Below are positions 32,120 through 44,552 of a stretch of DNA of 64,000 bases, one piece after another; position 1 is the first letter of the stretch, and every line of letters begins with the position of its first letter. This DNA comes from Galaxea fascicularis (lineage: Eukaryota > Cnidaria > Anthozoa > Scleractinia > Euphylliidae). The stretch covers positions 32,429,415 to 32,493,414 of the forward strand of contig OX419336.1 of the NCBI GenBank assembly GCA_948470475.1. Reading direction: 5' to 3'. The notes beneath the pieces are model-generated. The model was given only the letters and a program-made list of their open reading frames with translations. It did no database searches and was not told where the DNA came from. A program made the position numbers and the translations under genes.

Positions 32120-35100
32120 AATTAGCTATTATTGGTCCCAAAGATCGCCCCGATATTTCAAGCAAATTGTCCTTTTGCGCTTGGAATATCAACGGACTAT
32201 CTTCCAAATGCCTTGGAAACAAATTACAGAACACTGATTTTTTTAGAGTTATTGATAACTCTGATTTTATAATACTTACCGAGATTGGTAATTGTACTGA
32301 TTTGGAAATAACCGATATAAATCGTTTGTACAACCATCCCTAACCATTCGAGAAAAGGTGGTGGGAACTCTGAAGGAATAGCTTTACAAGAACAAACCTG
32401 ATAAAAAATATTGTAATCACAAAAACAACTCAAAATTATTTATATATGGTTTAAAATCAAGAAAGATCTCTTAAATTCGGTGAAGGATGTTCATGTTTGC
32501 GGAATATATATACCGCCTCCGTGTAACTCGAAATATTTCGATCCCGAAATTTTTGATCAGCTAGAACAAGACATAATAGATTTTTCCCCGACAGGATCAA
32601 TTATTCTTATGGTAGACTTTAATTCAAGAGCCGGAAAATACTCCGATACTGCCTCGCAAGAGGGCAACAACATAATCTCTAATGATCACGATCAATCAGA
32701 ATCAGCTTTTCAGCCAGTCCAAAGGGATAGTTTTGATAATGTCTTAAACAGTCATGGGAAAAGACTACTAGCAACTTGTAAAAACCTTGGTCTAAGAATA
32801 ATTAATGGAAGAGCTAATGGTGATACCCTAGCCAGACCCAACTTTCTTGAGAAAAACGGGACAAGCGTTATTGATTACGTAATATGCGATCAGTGTACAC
32901 TGGTCAACGTTACCAATTTTGTTGTTAGAGCCATCCTACTTATCGGACCACAGTGCCATCGTCGCATGGCTGAATGTTAACAACAGCTAACCAACAAACG
33001 ATACCTAAACTTCAAATCCTACCGATAGATTAACGAGTCTACCACGCCAATTCTGTTGGGAAAGTGACTCAGCTTACTTAAAATTCGGAAACACGTTACG
33101 CACGGAATCAATCCAAATCCTAATAAGAGAATATGTGGAATGACACACTGAAGACGTGAACGTCTCATGAGACGATGCAGTGAACATTCTAACATTCTAT
33201 CTGCCTCAAGATTAAAACCAAAAAATCTCGTAAACGTATTAAGGCAACGTCTCACAAAAAAAATGGTTCGACCGTGAATGTCGTCTAAAAACTGAAGACA
33301 TGAATTACGAAAAGTGTCAAACCAAAAACATCGCGATCCCTTCAACTCTGAGTTACGGGAGAAATTTCACAAAACCTTGACTGCTTACAAAAAGCTCCTT
33401 GACTCAAAAAGGAAAGCATTTCAGACTGAAAAATCTCTGAAACTCGATGAACTAGGATTAAATCCCAACAACGCATCGTTTTGGAAATGTTTAAAGGCGA
33501 TGAACGATACTATCGTTGAAAATGTTCCCGCCCCAATCTCGGAGCTGGAAACATGGCTCAACCGCTTTCAATCCTTACACTCTAATGACCTGAGAACTTC
33601 AATACAACAACAAGAAATCTATAATGAGTTGCAGTCACTGGAAAAAGAAAAAGACTAGCTTAACTATTTAGATCATGCGATAACTAAACAAGAAATACGC
33701 CGAGCAGTGAAGAAATTAAAAAATGAGAAATCCCCATTCGTTGACAAAATAAGAAACGAAATGATGAAAGCGAGCCTTAACTCGCTTATGCTTGTTTATA
33801 TCAAACTTTTTAATCTCATTCTGCAATCTGGAAAAATGCCAGACATTTGGTGTCAAGGCCTTATAACTCCAATCTACAAATCCGGGGTGACAAGAGTGAC
33901 CCAACAAACTATAGAGGCATATGTGTATCTAGCTGCTTTGGAAAATTGTTTAGCTCCATTTTAAAACAAAGATTGTATTTGTACTTTGAAGAAAACAAGA
34001 TATTACATAATTTCCAAATTGGCTTTCTGTCTGAAAACCGTGCTGCAGACCATGTTTTCACTCTAAGGACTCTAATAGATAAATCGGCCACTACCATAAG
34101 GAAAAAGTCTCCGCTTGTTTCGTAGATTTTCGTAAAACGTTCGACTCCGTTTGGCACGAGGGGTTGTTCTACAAGCTACTCAAAATCAACATAGGAGGAG
34201 ACTTTTACAACCTGATAAAAACCCTTTGTTACAGCTCTACATATTCCATAAGAATCGGAGAAAACAAAACTCGATCTTTCTCATACTCAACGTCTGATCC
34301 ATTCAGTCTTCCAAATGGAACCAAAATAAATTCACTCCTGTTTGTAGATGATTTGATTATCCTATCAAGATCCAAAACAGGGTTCCAAAACTGTCTTAAC
34401 GCGCTGTCTTCATATTGCGAAACATGGATGTTAAAAATCAATGCAAAGAAAACAAAAATAATGATATTTCAAAAACACCCAAGGAAATAAGTTGACACAA
34501 ACTTCAAAATAGGCACCGAACCAATTGAAATTGTTCAAGAATACACCTATTTAGGTACACGTTTAATGACTCCAACAGGAAACTTTACTCTTGCACAAGA
34601 ACACTTCAAATATAAAGTTCTACACGCCTTCTCTAGTGTAGACTTAAACCCAATACTGCATCATAGATTTTGACACGATGATATTCCCGATCTTAAGCTA
34701 CAACAGTGAGGTATGGGGGATGTACACTAACTGATTTTAAAAAATGGGGCAATTCCGCAATAGAAAAAATTCATCTCCAATTCTGTAAACGCTACTTAGA
34801 AGTAAACAATAAGGCCTCTAACTTAGCCTGTACAGCCGAACTCGGAAGATCACCACTATTTCTCCCAATTAATCAATAAAGTATGAAATATTTTGTCTAT
34901 CTCAACAACAAAAACAAAGCCTCTATGGTCAAACAAGCTTTCCTTATGTCGAAGAACCTTCACTCTATCAATAATTCCGGATTTTATTCCAATTTTAGGA
35001 ACATAATAGAACAATACCATTCATATAATTTAAATTCTGAATCTTTTGATAATGACACCTTTAGGCGATATTCAACCTATATGAAGGAGAAATATATATA

Positions 35101-35530
35101 TTTCTGGCGACAAGTAATCATAAACGTATGATTGAACTAGATCGGTGTCAGAGCGATCATATACCAAGGGGAAACAGAGTTATGCCAATTGTACAAGTCA
35201 AATCAAGTGGAAAATGAATCTCAATTCTTGTTTCAATGAAGCAGATACTCTTTTCAGAGGAAGACTTTCTTAAATCGAGTCAATGATATTTTACCTGACT
35301 TTGAAAGGAAATCAACCTCTGAAAGCATAAAACTACTCATGAACTCTAACGATCATCATGTAAATAAGCTAGTAATGAAGTTGATTTCCTCATGTACAAA
35401 TATACGTGATACATCGCTATTATCAAATGAAAGTGATGTCACTTGGGACAATATTACTATTACCCTTGTTTTGTTAATAATTAGCTTTTGCAATACTGTA
35501 AAATCTAGCGGTCATGCAAATAAAGCGATT
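32120..35530 (+). mobile_element. Decayed non-LTR retrotransposon (endonuclease plus reverse transcriptase)
   Basis: Broken frames in order on the plus strand. 32480-32980 resembles an APE-type endonuclease (MVDFNSRAG, where intact elements have GDxN; SVIDYVICDQ near the end). 33314-33658 is the linker. 33700-34490 is reverse transcriptase (LFNLILQSGKMPDIW; NYRGICVSSCFGKLF; FRKTFDSVWHEGL; and LLFVDDLIILS with the catalytic Asp pair). 34883-35131 is a downstream region. Frameshifts and stops in each part show it is inactive. The 3' end runs into a TAC microsatellite, as in elements that end in short repeats. Clade was not resolved. About 3.4 kb, so perhaps nearly full length apart from the extreme 5' end. 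Confidence 0.85.
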
Positions 35531-35864
35531 TACTACTACAACTAGTACTACTACTACTACTACCGCTGCTGCTGCTACTGCTGATACTGCTACTGCTACA
35601 GTTACTGCTTCTGATGGTGCTACTCACTACTACTACTGCTACCACTACTACTACTACAACTACTCATGTACAAATATACACGACACATTATTATTATCAA
35701 TTAAATGAAAGTAATGTAACAATATTACAGTTACCCTTGTTTTGTTAATATTTAATTAGCTTTGGCAATACTGTAAAATCTTGCGGTCATACAAATAAAG
35801 CGATTTACTACTGCCACTACTACTACTACTACCACCACCACTACCACCACCACTACCACTACTA

Positions 35865-35938
<74 letters not shown>

Positions 35939-35950
35939 GCCACTACTATC
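35391..35950 (+). repeat. Duplicated LINE 3' end with two microsatellites
   Basis: The last 140 bases of the LINE (35391-35530) are followed by a TAC/TGC microsatellite (35530-35664). A second diverged copy of the same 3' end follows (35665-35807), then a second, purer TAC/CAC microsatellite (35807-35950). Shared landmarks are CATGTACAAATATAC, ACCCTTGTTTTGTTAAT and CAAATAAAGCGATTTACTAC. The poly-valine frame on the minus strand is an artefact. Confidence 0.85.
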
Positions 35951-38900
35951 ATACTATAATCGCCCCCATCCGAATGCTTTAGCTGCCGGTCGCACAAGTC
36001 ACGTTACCTCACGAGGCTAGCCAGCTCGCTATACGTTTTCACTCCAGTATTTTCATTGGCAGTGCTACCTGCAAGCCGCATCAGGTCGAGTGTTTAAGAC
36101 CATTAATGCTAATTTGGACCCCAAAAGATAGATGTACTCAATACTCAAAAACTGAGAACGTTTTAAACAAAATTGTGATTCCTGGGACAGGGTGCGGGTA
36201 CTCATTACAGATTTCACAGTTACATTGCTCTACAAGTTAATTTTTCAGTGCCCTCCTCCTACGTATATTTTGACTTAGAAATATTTGGCAGCAGCTATAA
36301 CCAATAAGTGACATCTTACAAGGTCACTATCGATAACTTACAGTAGTTCAACCAGTGCTTATTTCAAATGGGTACCATCCGCGTTATCTGGGGCTGCTTT
36401 TTGTAAAGTCCAGACCACTCCGTAGCAGTTTGACACTCTAGCCGGTCTTAGCTTGGAAAGTTTCGTGAAGCCAAGCGTATACACGCGAAAAGGGAATACG
36501 AAAGAAAAAATTCTTTAATATAAAACCGATACATTTCCACTGTCGCGTAATTGGCCCTTGATGTCATCAAAGCAAAGCAAGGACAAAACTCAAAGAAGAT
36601 CGTTAAAGTGGCCACAAAGGAATTCAGGATACGTCGTGGCTTGGTAAGTCATGAATACCCTTAATTATAACCCTTTAACCATAATGTCAAAATTTAAATT
36701 CTCATGTGTTAGCCCTACACTATTCCTACAGAAGTAGTCAGAGGGAGAAATTGTTAAAATATCAAGCACATATACTTGGATGATCTTGTCCTTAATTCTT
36801 GTGACCACTTTGTTCTATAAACAGTTGACATTGCAAAGAGAAATTTGATGCTGATCACTCTTAGAGTTGGGTTAAAGTGATCACAGCAATGAATTTAAAA
36901 TACGTCATGGCTTGGCTTGGCATACATCATCCTGATGGCTTGCCACGTTGGTGAAAGTCGAAACTAGGCGAACCGTGATCATCGGAGAATTGAGTGAGTA
37001 GGCAAATTCTTGAAACATGTTGTTTGGGGAGTTATTGTGCCCCCTTTGCAAGAGGAGCCCAACTTCTGCAAAAAAATCTGTCTGGATTCGGGTTTACTAA
37101 TTGTTAAGCATATTTCAGTTATGGAATAACGCCGTGTCGATCAGTGTCAGGTAGTTGTAATAATACTTTATTGACTTTAACAGAAAAAGCCGATTATAGC
37201 TAATCCAGGATTAATCGATAACCAGGGTTTATTTTTGTATTGTTGAAAGCTGAAGGGTTTTTCACCGCGAAACTCAAGGAACGAAAAGAATATTTGTACT
37301 CCAAAACGTAATCCAAGGTTTTCAAGAGTTGAATTTTGAATTTAATATAAAGTCGGAGCAAAAACATCGCGTCTTTTGAACAACCCATACCCTTGAGACA
37401 TTAACTCTATCGAAAAGAAGTATGCGGCAATTAGCGAAGTCATGTATGTTATGTCAAGCTTTCCAAACCTTAAGTTGATACTTTTAAATGCTTTTATTAA
37501 TAACTTAACATTATTATCTCTAAACAAATAAGTATCTCTAGTCGAATATGATCTGCGTGTATGCATAGTTCACGGAGTTAACTACAAATAGTACAAAATT
37601 TTCGACTAAAGATGATGTTTACTCTGTGACTGAGGGCATGGCATGGGTATCCTTGCTTTATTCCAAATGAATAAAAAATATATGAGAGTGGCAACTTTCG
37701 CTTTATTTTAAATGCCATAGCAATAAATCTCTTCAACTGTGTTACATCCACCTGGAGATTTCACTGGAAGCTCAGAGGGAGCCGAGCAACCCTCTCTAAA
37801 TGTCGCAGGTGTGAGGTGAAAAGTGTTCGTTATTTACATTCCGGGCAGTGAAGCACGGTCAGCAATCTGGGGATGAACTGGTTTAGATAGATTAGGGTGT
37901 AGGAGCCAAAGCTTGAAGGCCGTAGCTGATTTCAGACTAAAAACGACGATTTAATTTTACCTACGCTGTACTGTACACATAGTTATTAAATTCGTATTTC
38001 TGTGGGCTGAAATACCAAATATCGACTTCCAACTTCACAATAAGAAACAAAGTTACGCTTTTTTTTTTTTTCATTAAGCCGCCTTTTTCGATGACGCATG
38101 TTTTTATCTGTTTTATTGGGAAATACCTCCTTTCCCAGTAAGATGGGCGGAACTGAACTAAGTGAAGTCTTAAGCCAGCAACAGAGGCTCAAACAAAGTT
38201 TGGACGTCAACAAGCTTATTAGTTCAACTAGATGAAGCTCACTAAAACACGAAATGTTTTGAAGGTATCGTTACTTCAAATCTCTCCACATGGAATGTAC
38301 ACGGTTCCCAGTGTTCTGGTCTGACCTTTGGGTTGGTGCTTCATATAGGGTACCCTCATTGATCCTTTCCCCTGTGGACAGAATTGTCCAAGAAAAATTA
38401 CCATGAACTATGAACTGTAAACTATGAGAAACAGAAAATAGCAAAAGGGGATTTTGTGTGTGTGTGTGTGTGTGTATGTTTTACTGTTTATGACAACATG
38501 TTCGAATATCCAACAGCCACAACAAATAAATAAATTAATAAATAAATTAATTAGTTTAAAAAATTAAGATATTCCAACTCCAGATGTATCGAAAACCAAC
38601 CTCCCTCCATATTTCGTAAAATCCCTGTTATGAAAAGCTGTTATGGACAAGTAACGAAACAGTCATTTGCAGAAGGGATGAGGGGTATGGCCTTATAAAT
38701 AAACATAACGGCTGATCGCATTGCAGTTTAAAACATGAACACGACCAATACTTAGGGAAAACGTTCGAATCATAGTAATTTTGTACCACTTGCTAGTTGG
38801 TGGCACGTCAATTCTGTGCAACAATAACGTCATATGGTGTTTGACGGTGGGCGAAGTGGTTGTACTCTACACGCGTGTCATTAAGTATCTGAGGGTCCAG

Positions 38901-41900
38901 AAGTTTTCATTTGAATTAAAAGTAACCTGAAATAACGAGATCTAGATCAAGAAATCAAGTGAAGTATGGGATCCTATAGCAGTCCAAATATCGCAGCGTC
39001 TCAAAAAACCCTTTATTACCACGAGACCGGGATGAGTCTGGCACAATATTCAATGGGGCAGCGAAGTCGCTTGCTTGGCTTTTCTTCTGACACCCTTAAA
39101 TTCACTTATTTTTGATCACGTAAACAGAAGCCATGCAATATGCACTGTCTTAAGACGCAGATGGCTAAAATTTGAATGGTGCAAAACTTGAAAGTTGACT
39201 GACCAATTTCCTCACTACAAACTCCCTATATGTAAAACGAAATACTGACCATAGTTTATTCTTTCCTGGACAAAGACGTCTGGACAGATTTATCCTTGTA
39301 CGCGACGTGAAGTCGCTGCAAGTTCTCAACAACGAGTTCTTCGATCTTACGCCGTAACTGAACAAACATGCACTAAAACATAAACTTTTCATGGAACTGA
39401 GCGCGCCGGTGTAGAGTCTGTGGGATAATGAAGAGTAAGACCCAGTAAACAAAACAAAATTATACTGCTCTACATGAAGAAAACAAAGACAAATTCAGTA
39501 GAAGGATTACACTAGTAACAGAGTAAAAAAACTGCAAAATTAACCAATCACAACTTAACCTCAATGTACGTCAGCATTGATAACCGCGCAGGACCCGGTG
39601 CATGCAAAACTCAATTGGGTGTGTTTGCGAACCAGATGTAAGACGTCTATAGTAAACCATCTTTTACCCGTCTTGAAAACATTTCATCGTTTCCGTTGTC
39701 AGATTACCCCTCCTCTCTCTCTCGGTAGACTTGACAAAGGTTGTGATTTTTTTGGCAGGAAATGCTTCGCGACTTGCCGTTGCTTAAACTTGTTCTTGCC
39801 CTGTCCAGCCAACTTAGTGTAACTTGCACTTTCCGAGGTAAAGACAGGGTTTATCGTGATGGATTTACAGGACCATGGTCGATTTGCATGGTTTAAGAAG
39901 GGAATCAACGATCTGATATCTGGAACTTCCACGCAAGAGTGAAGTATGATACCTTGAATGCGAACTTAGTTTGGGAGATTAAGATGCAAGCTGGGTTAAA
40001 CAGTCTCGGTTATGTCAAGCAGCTGTACACGTTCGGTTTGCATAAAGAGAACACGTGGCCTCTGTGGAACCCGTATGGTGAGCGTACAGTGCTTTTCCAA
40101 CTGATGTCTCAGAGCGACTGGCTTAGTTACTTCACCCTGTATTAACATGATGACTTGCATTCTCCCTGGGTTGCGCACTCAAAAACTTATTCCATCTAGT
40201 TCAAGACCGTATTTTCTTGCACAAACCTGCAGAGGTGCATCAATGCAACTCCTATCCAAGGATTGCAAGTGAACACTTGCCAACGGGTACCAGTTCTCAG
40301 ACCCAGGACACTCACACTACGCTGTCCCTATCAGAGGAAATGGAGCCGAGAGGCGCGGTGTTTCTTTCCACCTACAGCTCGCTTGTTATCAAGCCTTCCT
40401 TCGAACACAAGTTACTAGCTCTACAGAAGAGTGGCGGTGCCAGCTAAGCCGTACTTTTGCTTCGAACGTCTTTTTCTCTTCCTTTCCTCTACGGTCTTTC
40501 GTGTTGTAGAAAAATAGCTTCTGGGGGAAGTGGTTAGTGATCGTATACGGTGCAGATTTCGACTTTTAAATGAAGTTGAAGTACACTTCTCACTTGCGAG
40601 AGTAAACAAGGTAAAACACAACAGCATTACTCGCTCAATCTGGTGCATCTTCCGGTTCATTTTACAAGTCTCAGCGGATAGAGAAATGGTTTCCAGGGCA
40701 CAATTCGCAGAAACGTCGAAAACAGCAAAGGTGAATGCGATGGGTATCCCGACCGCCTGGTGAGGGCAAAGTAGCTGTTATTTAGTGTCACATCCAATTA
40801 ATGCGGAATGTCGTGACGGTAACATGCTGGTCGGTAGCGGGCGTAATGATAAGCGACACTGGAAAGTGCATTTCAGTGCAAGTCAAAAGACGGTAATAGT
40901 TATAAACGACGCATAGATAAAGCGGAAAACCAACACATCAAAAGCATATTCATCGGAGACTTGTATATTTATAGCAGTTGGGGTTCAATAACAGTGTCAT
41001 CAACACAGAACCAACGAGGATGGGACAACTAATCAATACAAGACTTAGATTTGTCCGTAGTTATGTACTAAAATACAAAGATTGAGAAGCTACTTGTAAA
41101 GTACAATATAATATTAAACTTGCAAAGTGCTAACAACGGCCTGATGAGGCGAAAGTGCCACAGAAGGCCTTCCAAGGAAGGTAGAGCCACCCGTATCTTT
41201 CTTTTAAGTGGATTCCACTCAGAAAATGAAAGAGGTTCTTATTAAGTTGGTTCCTGGGTTTGCATTGAAGTCAACGAAACAGACTTGCAACCGTGCGACA
41301 ATAAACATTTGACTTTATAAAACCCTCGAGCACAGACATAGAAAGAAAGGCATTCAATTGAGTTGTCTGAAAGCATGGCAAGTTTTTAGTTGACAGCGAA
41401 TCTGGGTAAATTTCCAAATTCAGTCCAGCCATCACCAGTTGACAAACAACTGCAACAGTTAGTATTCTTTTAACATGTGAAAGGTTTGAAAGCACTTTGG
41501 CTCTACCTCCTTTCACAAAAGTACCGAGTTCCCTTCGATCGGGGGAGTCGTGTATAGCTTCGCACCCGAAGACTTTCCGACTCACACGAGCCAATCAATA
41601 ATCAGCTTACAATACGTAACTTAGCAACGAGAACAGTACTCGAGACCCCGACTGGTTTAGAACGGGTCAATCAAAGACTACGCCTTACCCTAACTAATTA
41701 ATATCATCCGAATTTATAAGCAAAATAACAAAGATACAATATAATAAATGTTAATTTCAATACAATTATATTTGCGACGGCGCGGACCATTTTTTGAGAT
41801 AACAAGTTGCTTTGACTCCTATTAAATTCCTCTTTTTTTCTCATTCGCTGAATTGAATTTGCAATCAATCAAAAACTGAATTGCGACACAGTTGAAAAGG

Positions 41901-42566
41901 TCACCTGTTATTTTCACTGATGATGAGGCTAACTGCTTTACAGACTACTGAATCGGCTATGCAAAAAAGTTTTACAAAACTAATTTTACTAACGAAGTAG
42001 AATCTGCCATTCGTTTGATCACAATATCACTAAGCCCTAAACAATATAACAAAATAGAAAAGCTAGCAGAGGAAAGGTCTGCGATCAACCATTACCGAAA
42101 ACCACTTGGACCGATAAACTTGCATATACACTCTTAGAAAACTGCACTTCAAATAATGCAAAACAAAGACTTTTGAGAGACGTTTACAAATTATTACATT
42201 GTAAAATCTTATTTGTCTTTCTTGGTCCAACTATGCCTACAACACCAGTTTCTCCTCGCTCAGATGTTTTTTTCTCTCACTGACTACTTCACAGACTTCC
42301 AAGGACAACACATACACGTATCTACACGACAACAAGGAAATATTACGAAACCCAAGCAAGACCTGACAACCGTCGTATCCTAGGATACCCCCAAGACCCC
42401 TCCCTCCTGGCATAATTGAGATTTTCTTTGCTGTGGTATCATACTGAATAAATAGCCACAGTTTCATACCAAGGAGGAGAGGCTATAGTTTTTGCCTTGT
42501 AGTGTTCAGTCTCCGTATTCCTCTGTTTCAATTGTGCACCTAAGCAACAAGGCCCAGAGTTATTAG
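35951..42566. other. Long stretch without a recognised gene
   Basis: I find no exon with splice support. It holds a GT dinucleotide run (about 38456-38475), an AAAT/TTAA-rich patch (about 38520-38560) and many short open frames without homology. The part left of 42567 is likely to include the 3' UTR of MYPT gene A. Most of the rest looks like diverged repeat-derived sequence. Confidence 0.4.
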
Positions 42567-44552
42567 TCAAGTGGAAGGACGAGACAACTTGCTAATAACA
42601 CGGATTAGAGCGCCATTCTCGTCTTTCAACCTCTGATTGTCAGCCTTCAAGTCCGATAGTTGCTGAGGGAAGAAAGGATAACAAAGCGATCAAACTATAA
42701 ATTCGCATTTGTATTTAAATCGACAATATCAATAGGTGGAGAAAAGTGCACAAACGTCTTTGATCTAACATTATCCTAAAAGAAGTTGAGAAAAATGCCA
42801 GGAAATGAAACATTTTCAACAACAACAACAACAATAGAGGGAAGAATTACATAACCGCCTTAGATTTAACGATTTATGTTAAATTACCCCAAAGGAGGTC
42901 AAACAAAATACCAGGAAATGAACGAAGAGTCAAAAGACTTTCAAGCAAATCATTGCTCACAGTAAGATGTTGACTGCAAGACTTCAGGCTCGGTTGAGTT
43001 TTCCGAAAAGCTCCGTCCGCATGTTAAGTCAATCAGAGGTAGGGTGCCAACCTTAATTTTCCTTGAACGACCCACTAATGGTGGCTCCCAGGATAAGAGT
43101 TTCCCCTTAACCCCCAACCAAGTGAGTATGCTGCTATCACAAACGTAATGCAGAAGATGCATAGAGCCGACATACCTTAATATCTTCTTCTACATTGGCA
43201 TATTTTCTTTCAAGCTCTTCCTTCGCCTACAAAGAGAACAGTAATCAGATGGAAATATTCTCTTAGACTCCATTCACACCTAATCAGTGAGTACAAAGGT
43301 GATCAAAAACTATGGACGTACTTGCAAAGCTTTTTCTAATTTAATCTTGTACTCTTGAAGTTCCAACTGCGCTTCTTGTAGCCTTTCTTTCAACTTTTGT
43401 GGATCCGCGTCCGTAATCGTGGTGGCATTTACCTGTTGAAAAAATCGCACCCCATTAAGTGTAGTGAAAATTGCCTTACATTGGTACAAACAAAACAAAC
43501 CGACATTATTTAAAAAATGATAAGAACGCAGGAATACGCGAACCTACCTTGGATGTACCAAGAGAACCTTTAGAATCACTTGTTCTATAAAATGAAAGAA
43601 AAGTCTTAATCAAAACAAGATATGGTTTACTTATGATCAGCAAAACTCGCTTCTTCTGTAGATGACTTCCACAAAATTTCACTTATGCGAGACAGCAAGA
43701 CGAAATAGAAGGTTTAACAAACCTGCCAGCTCTTATTCTGTCCGTGACACTCTAGAAAAGGAGGGAAACGAAAAAATCAAAGACAATTAATATAGAGCGC
43801 AACTGTTACTTTTCAATGGAGAAGCCACAACCCATTCAAGGATGACCATGAAAGGACTGCTCGATTACTTTGCGTACAGAAAAAAGGCAAAACGTAGATT
43901 CAATCAAAAGGTAAACCATAGTGAGTTTGTATCTCACCACGAGGCGAAAATCAAATTCATGTGATTGTACACATGCCTACTACGCTACAAAGAAACGCGT
44001 GACCAACTCGGTCGTTCACCACGCTCATATGTAAAAAAATACTCGACAAAGTTGAAACTACAGAAAACACTGACTTTGAAATCATCAAGCTTGGCTACAA
44101 AGAATAAGAAAACGATTACTACTGCGTGTACCTGGCTGAAACTAACAATACATTTGCGACTAAAAAGACGCTGCAAATATTTTCACCCCTGGGGCTCGTT
44201 TCTCGAAAGTCCCGTAAACTTTTCGGGCCCGGAAAGCCATTTCTAAAACTGTGATCCACTTATTCTTAAAACCTGGCCTTTACCACGATTTCAAGATACG
44301 AAACGGGAAAAAGATTTGCTGTAAAATTTCATCGCTGAAAACATCTTCGTTTCGAGATAGGTAAGGGATTACCCGAAATAGGCTCGAAATGCTGCAGGAG
44401 TTTCGAGAAACAGGCTCCTGAACCGCCCCTTTGACCACACCAATTACCTTAGCATCCTCATGCCTAGTTTCTTGGGATCTTCTTCTGCTTCCCACTGGAG
44501 CCTTCTCGTCACTCTCGTTCTTCCTAACGTCCTCAGCTTCGTCGTCGTCGCT
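42567..44552 (-). other. Gene A: acidic, coiled-coil and zipper exons
   Basis: Seven small exons. 44448-44552 is acidic (SDDDEAED) and Arg-rich (GSRRRSQE). The 29- and 37-base exons encode SVTDRIRAG and a Ser/Gly linker. 43322-43432 and 43176-43226 encode a heptad-patterned coiled coil ([36 protein letters not shown]). 42567-42662 is the terminal zipper ending RPST. In vertebrates the C-terminal zipper of MYPT1 binds cGMP-dependent protein kinase. Gene B has counterparts with identical phases for every exon except 43176-43226. Confidence 0.88.

Noticed and set aside
33019..33345. A 108-codon minus-strand frame within the LINE
   Set aside because: Antisense to the LINE linker region and without any recognised motif.
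35752..35997. A minus-strand frame with a run of more than 40 valines
   Set aside because: It is the translation of a TAC microsatellite.
40800..40900. tRNA-like GGTCGGTAGCGGGCG stretch
   Set aside because: No B-box or acceptor pairing at the expected distance.
41141..41154. CTGATGAGGCGAAA, which looks like the conserved core of a hammerhead ribozyme
   Set aside because: There is no room for a stem II between the two core boxes, and I could not draw stems I and III with a cleavage site. Probably chance or an old retroelement end.
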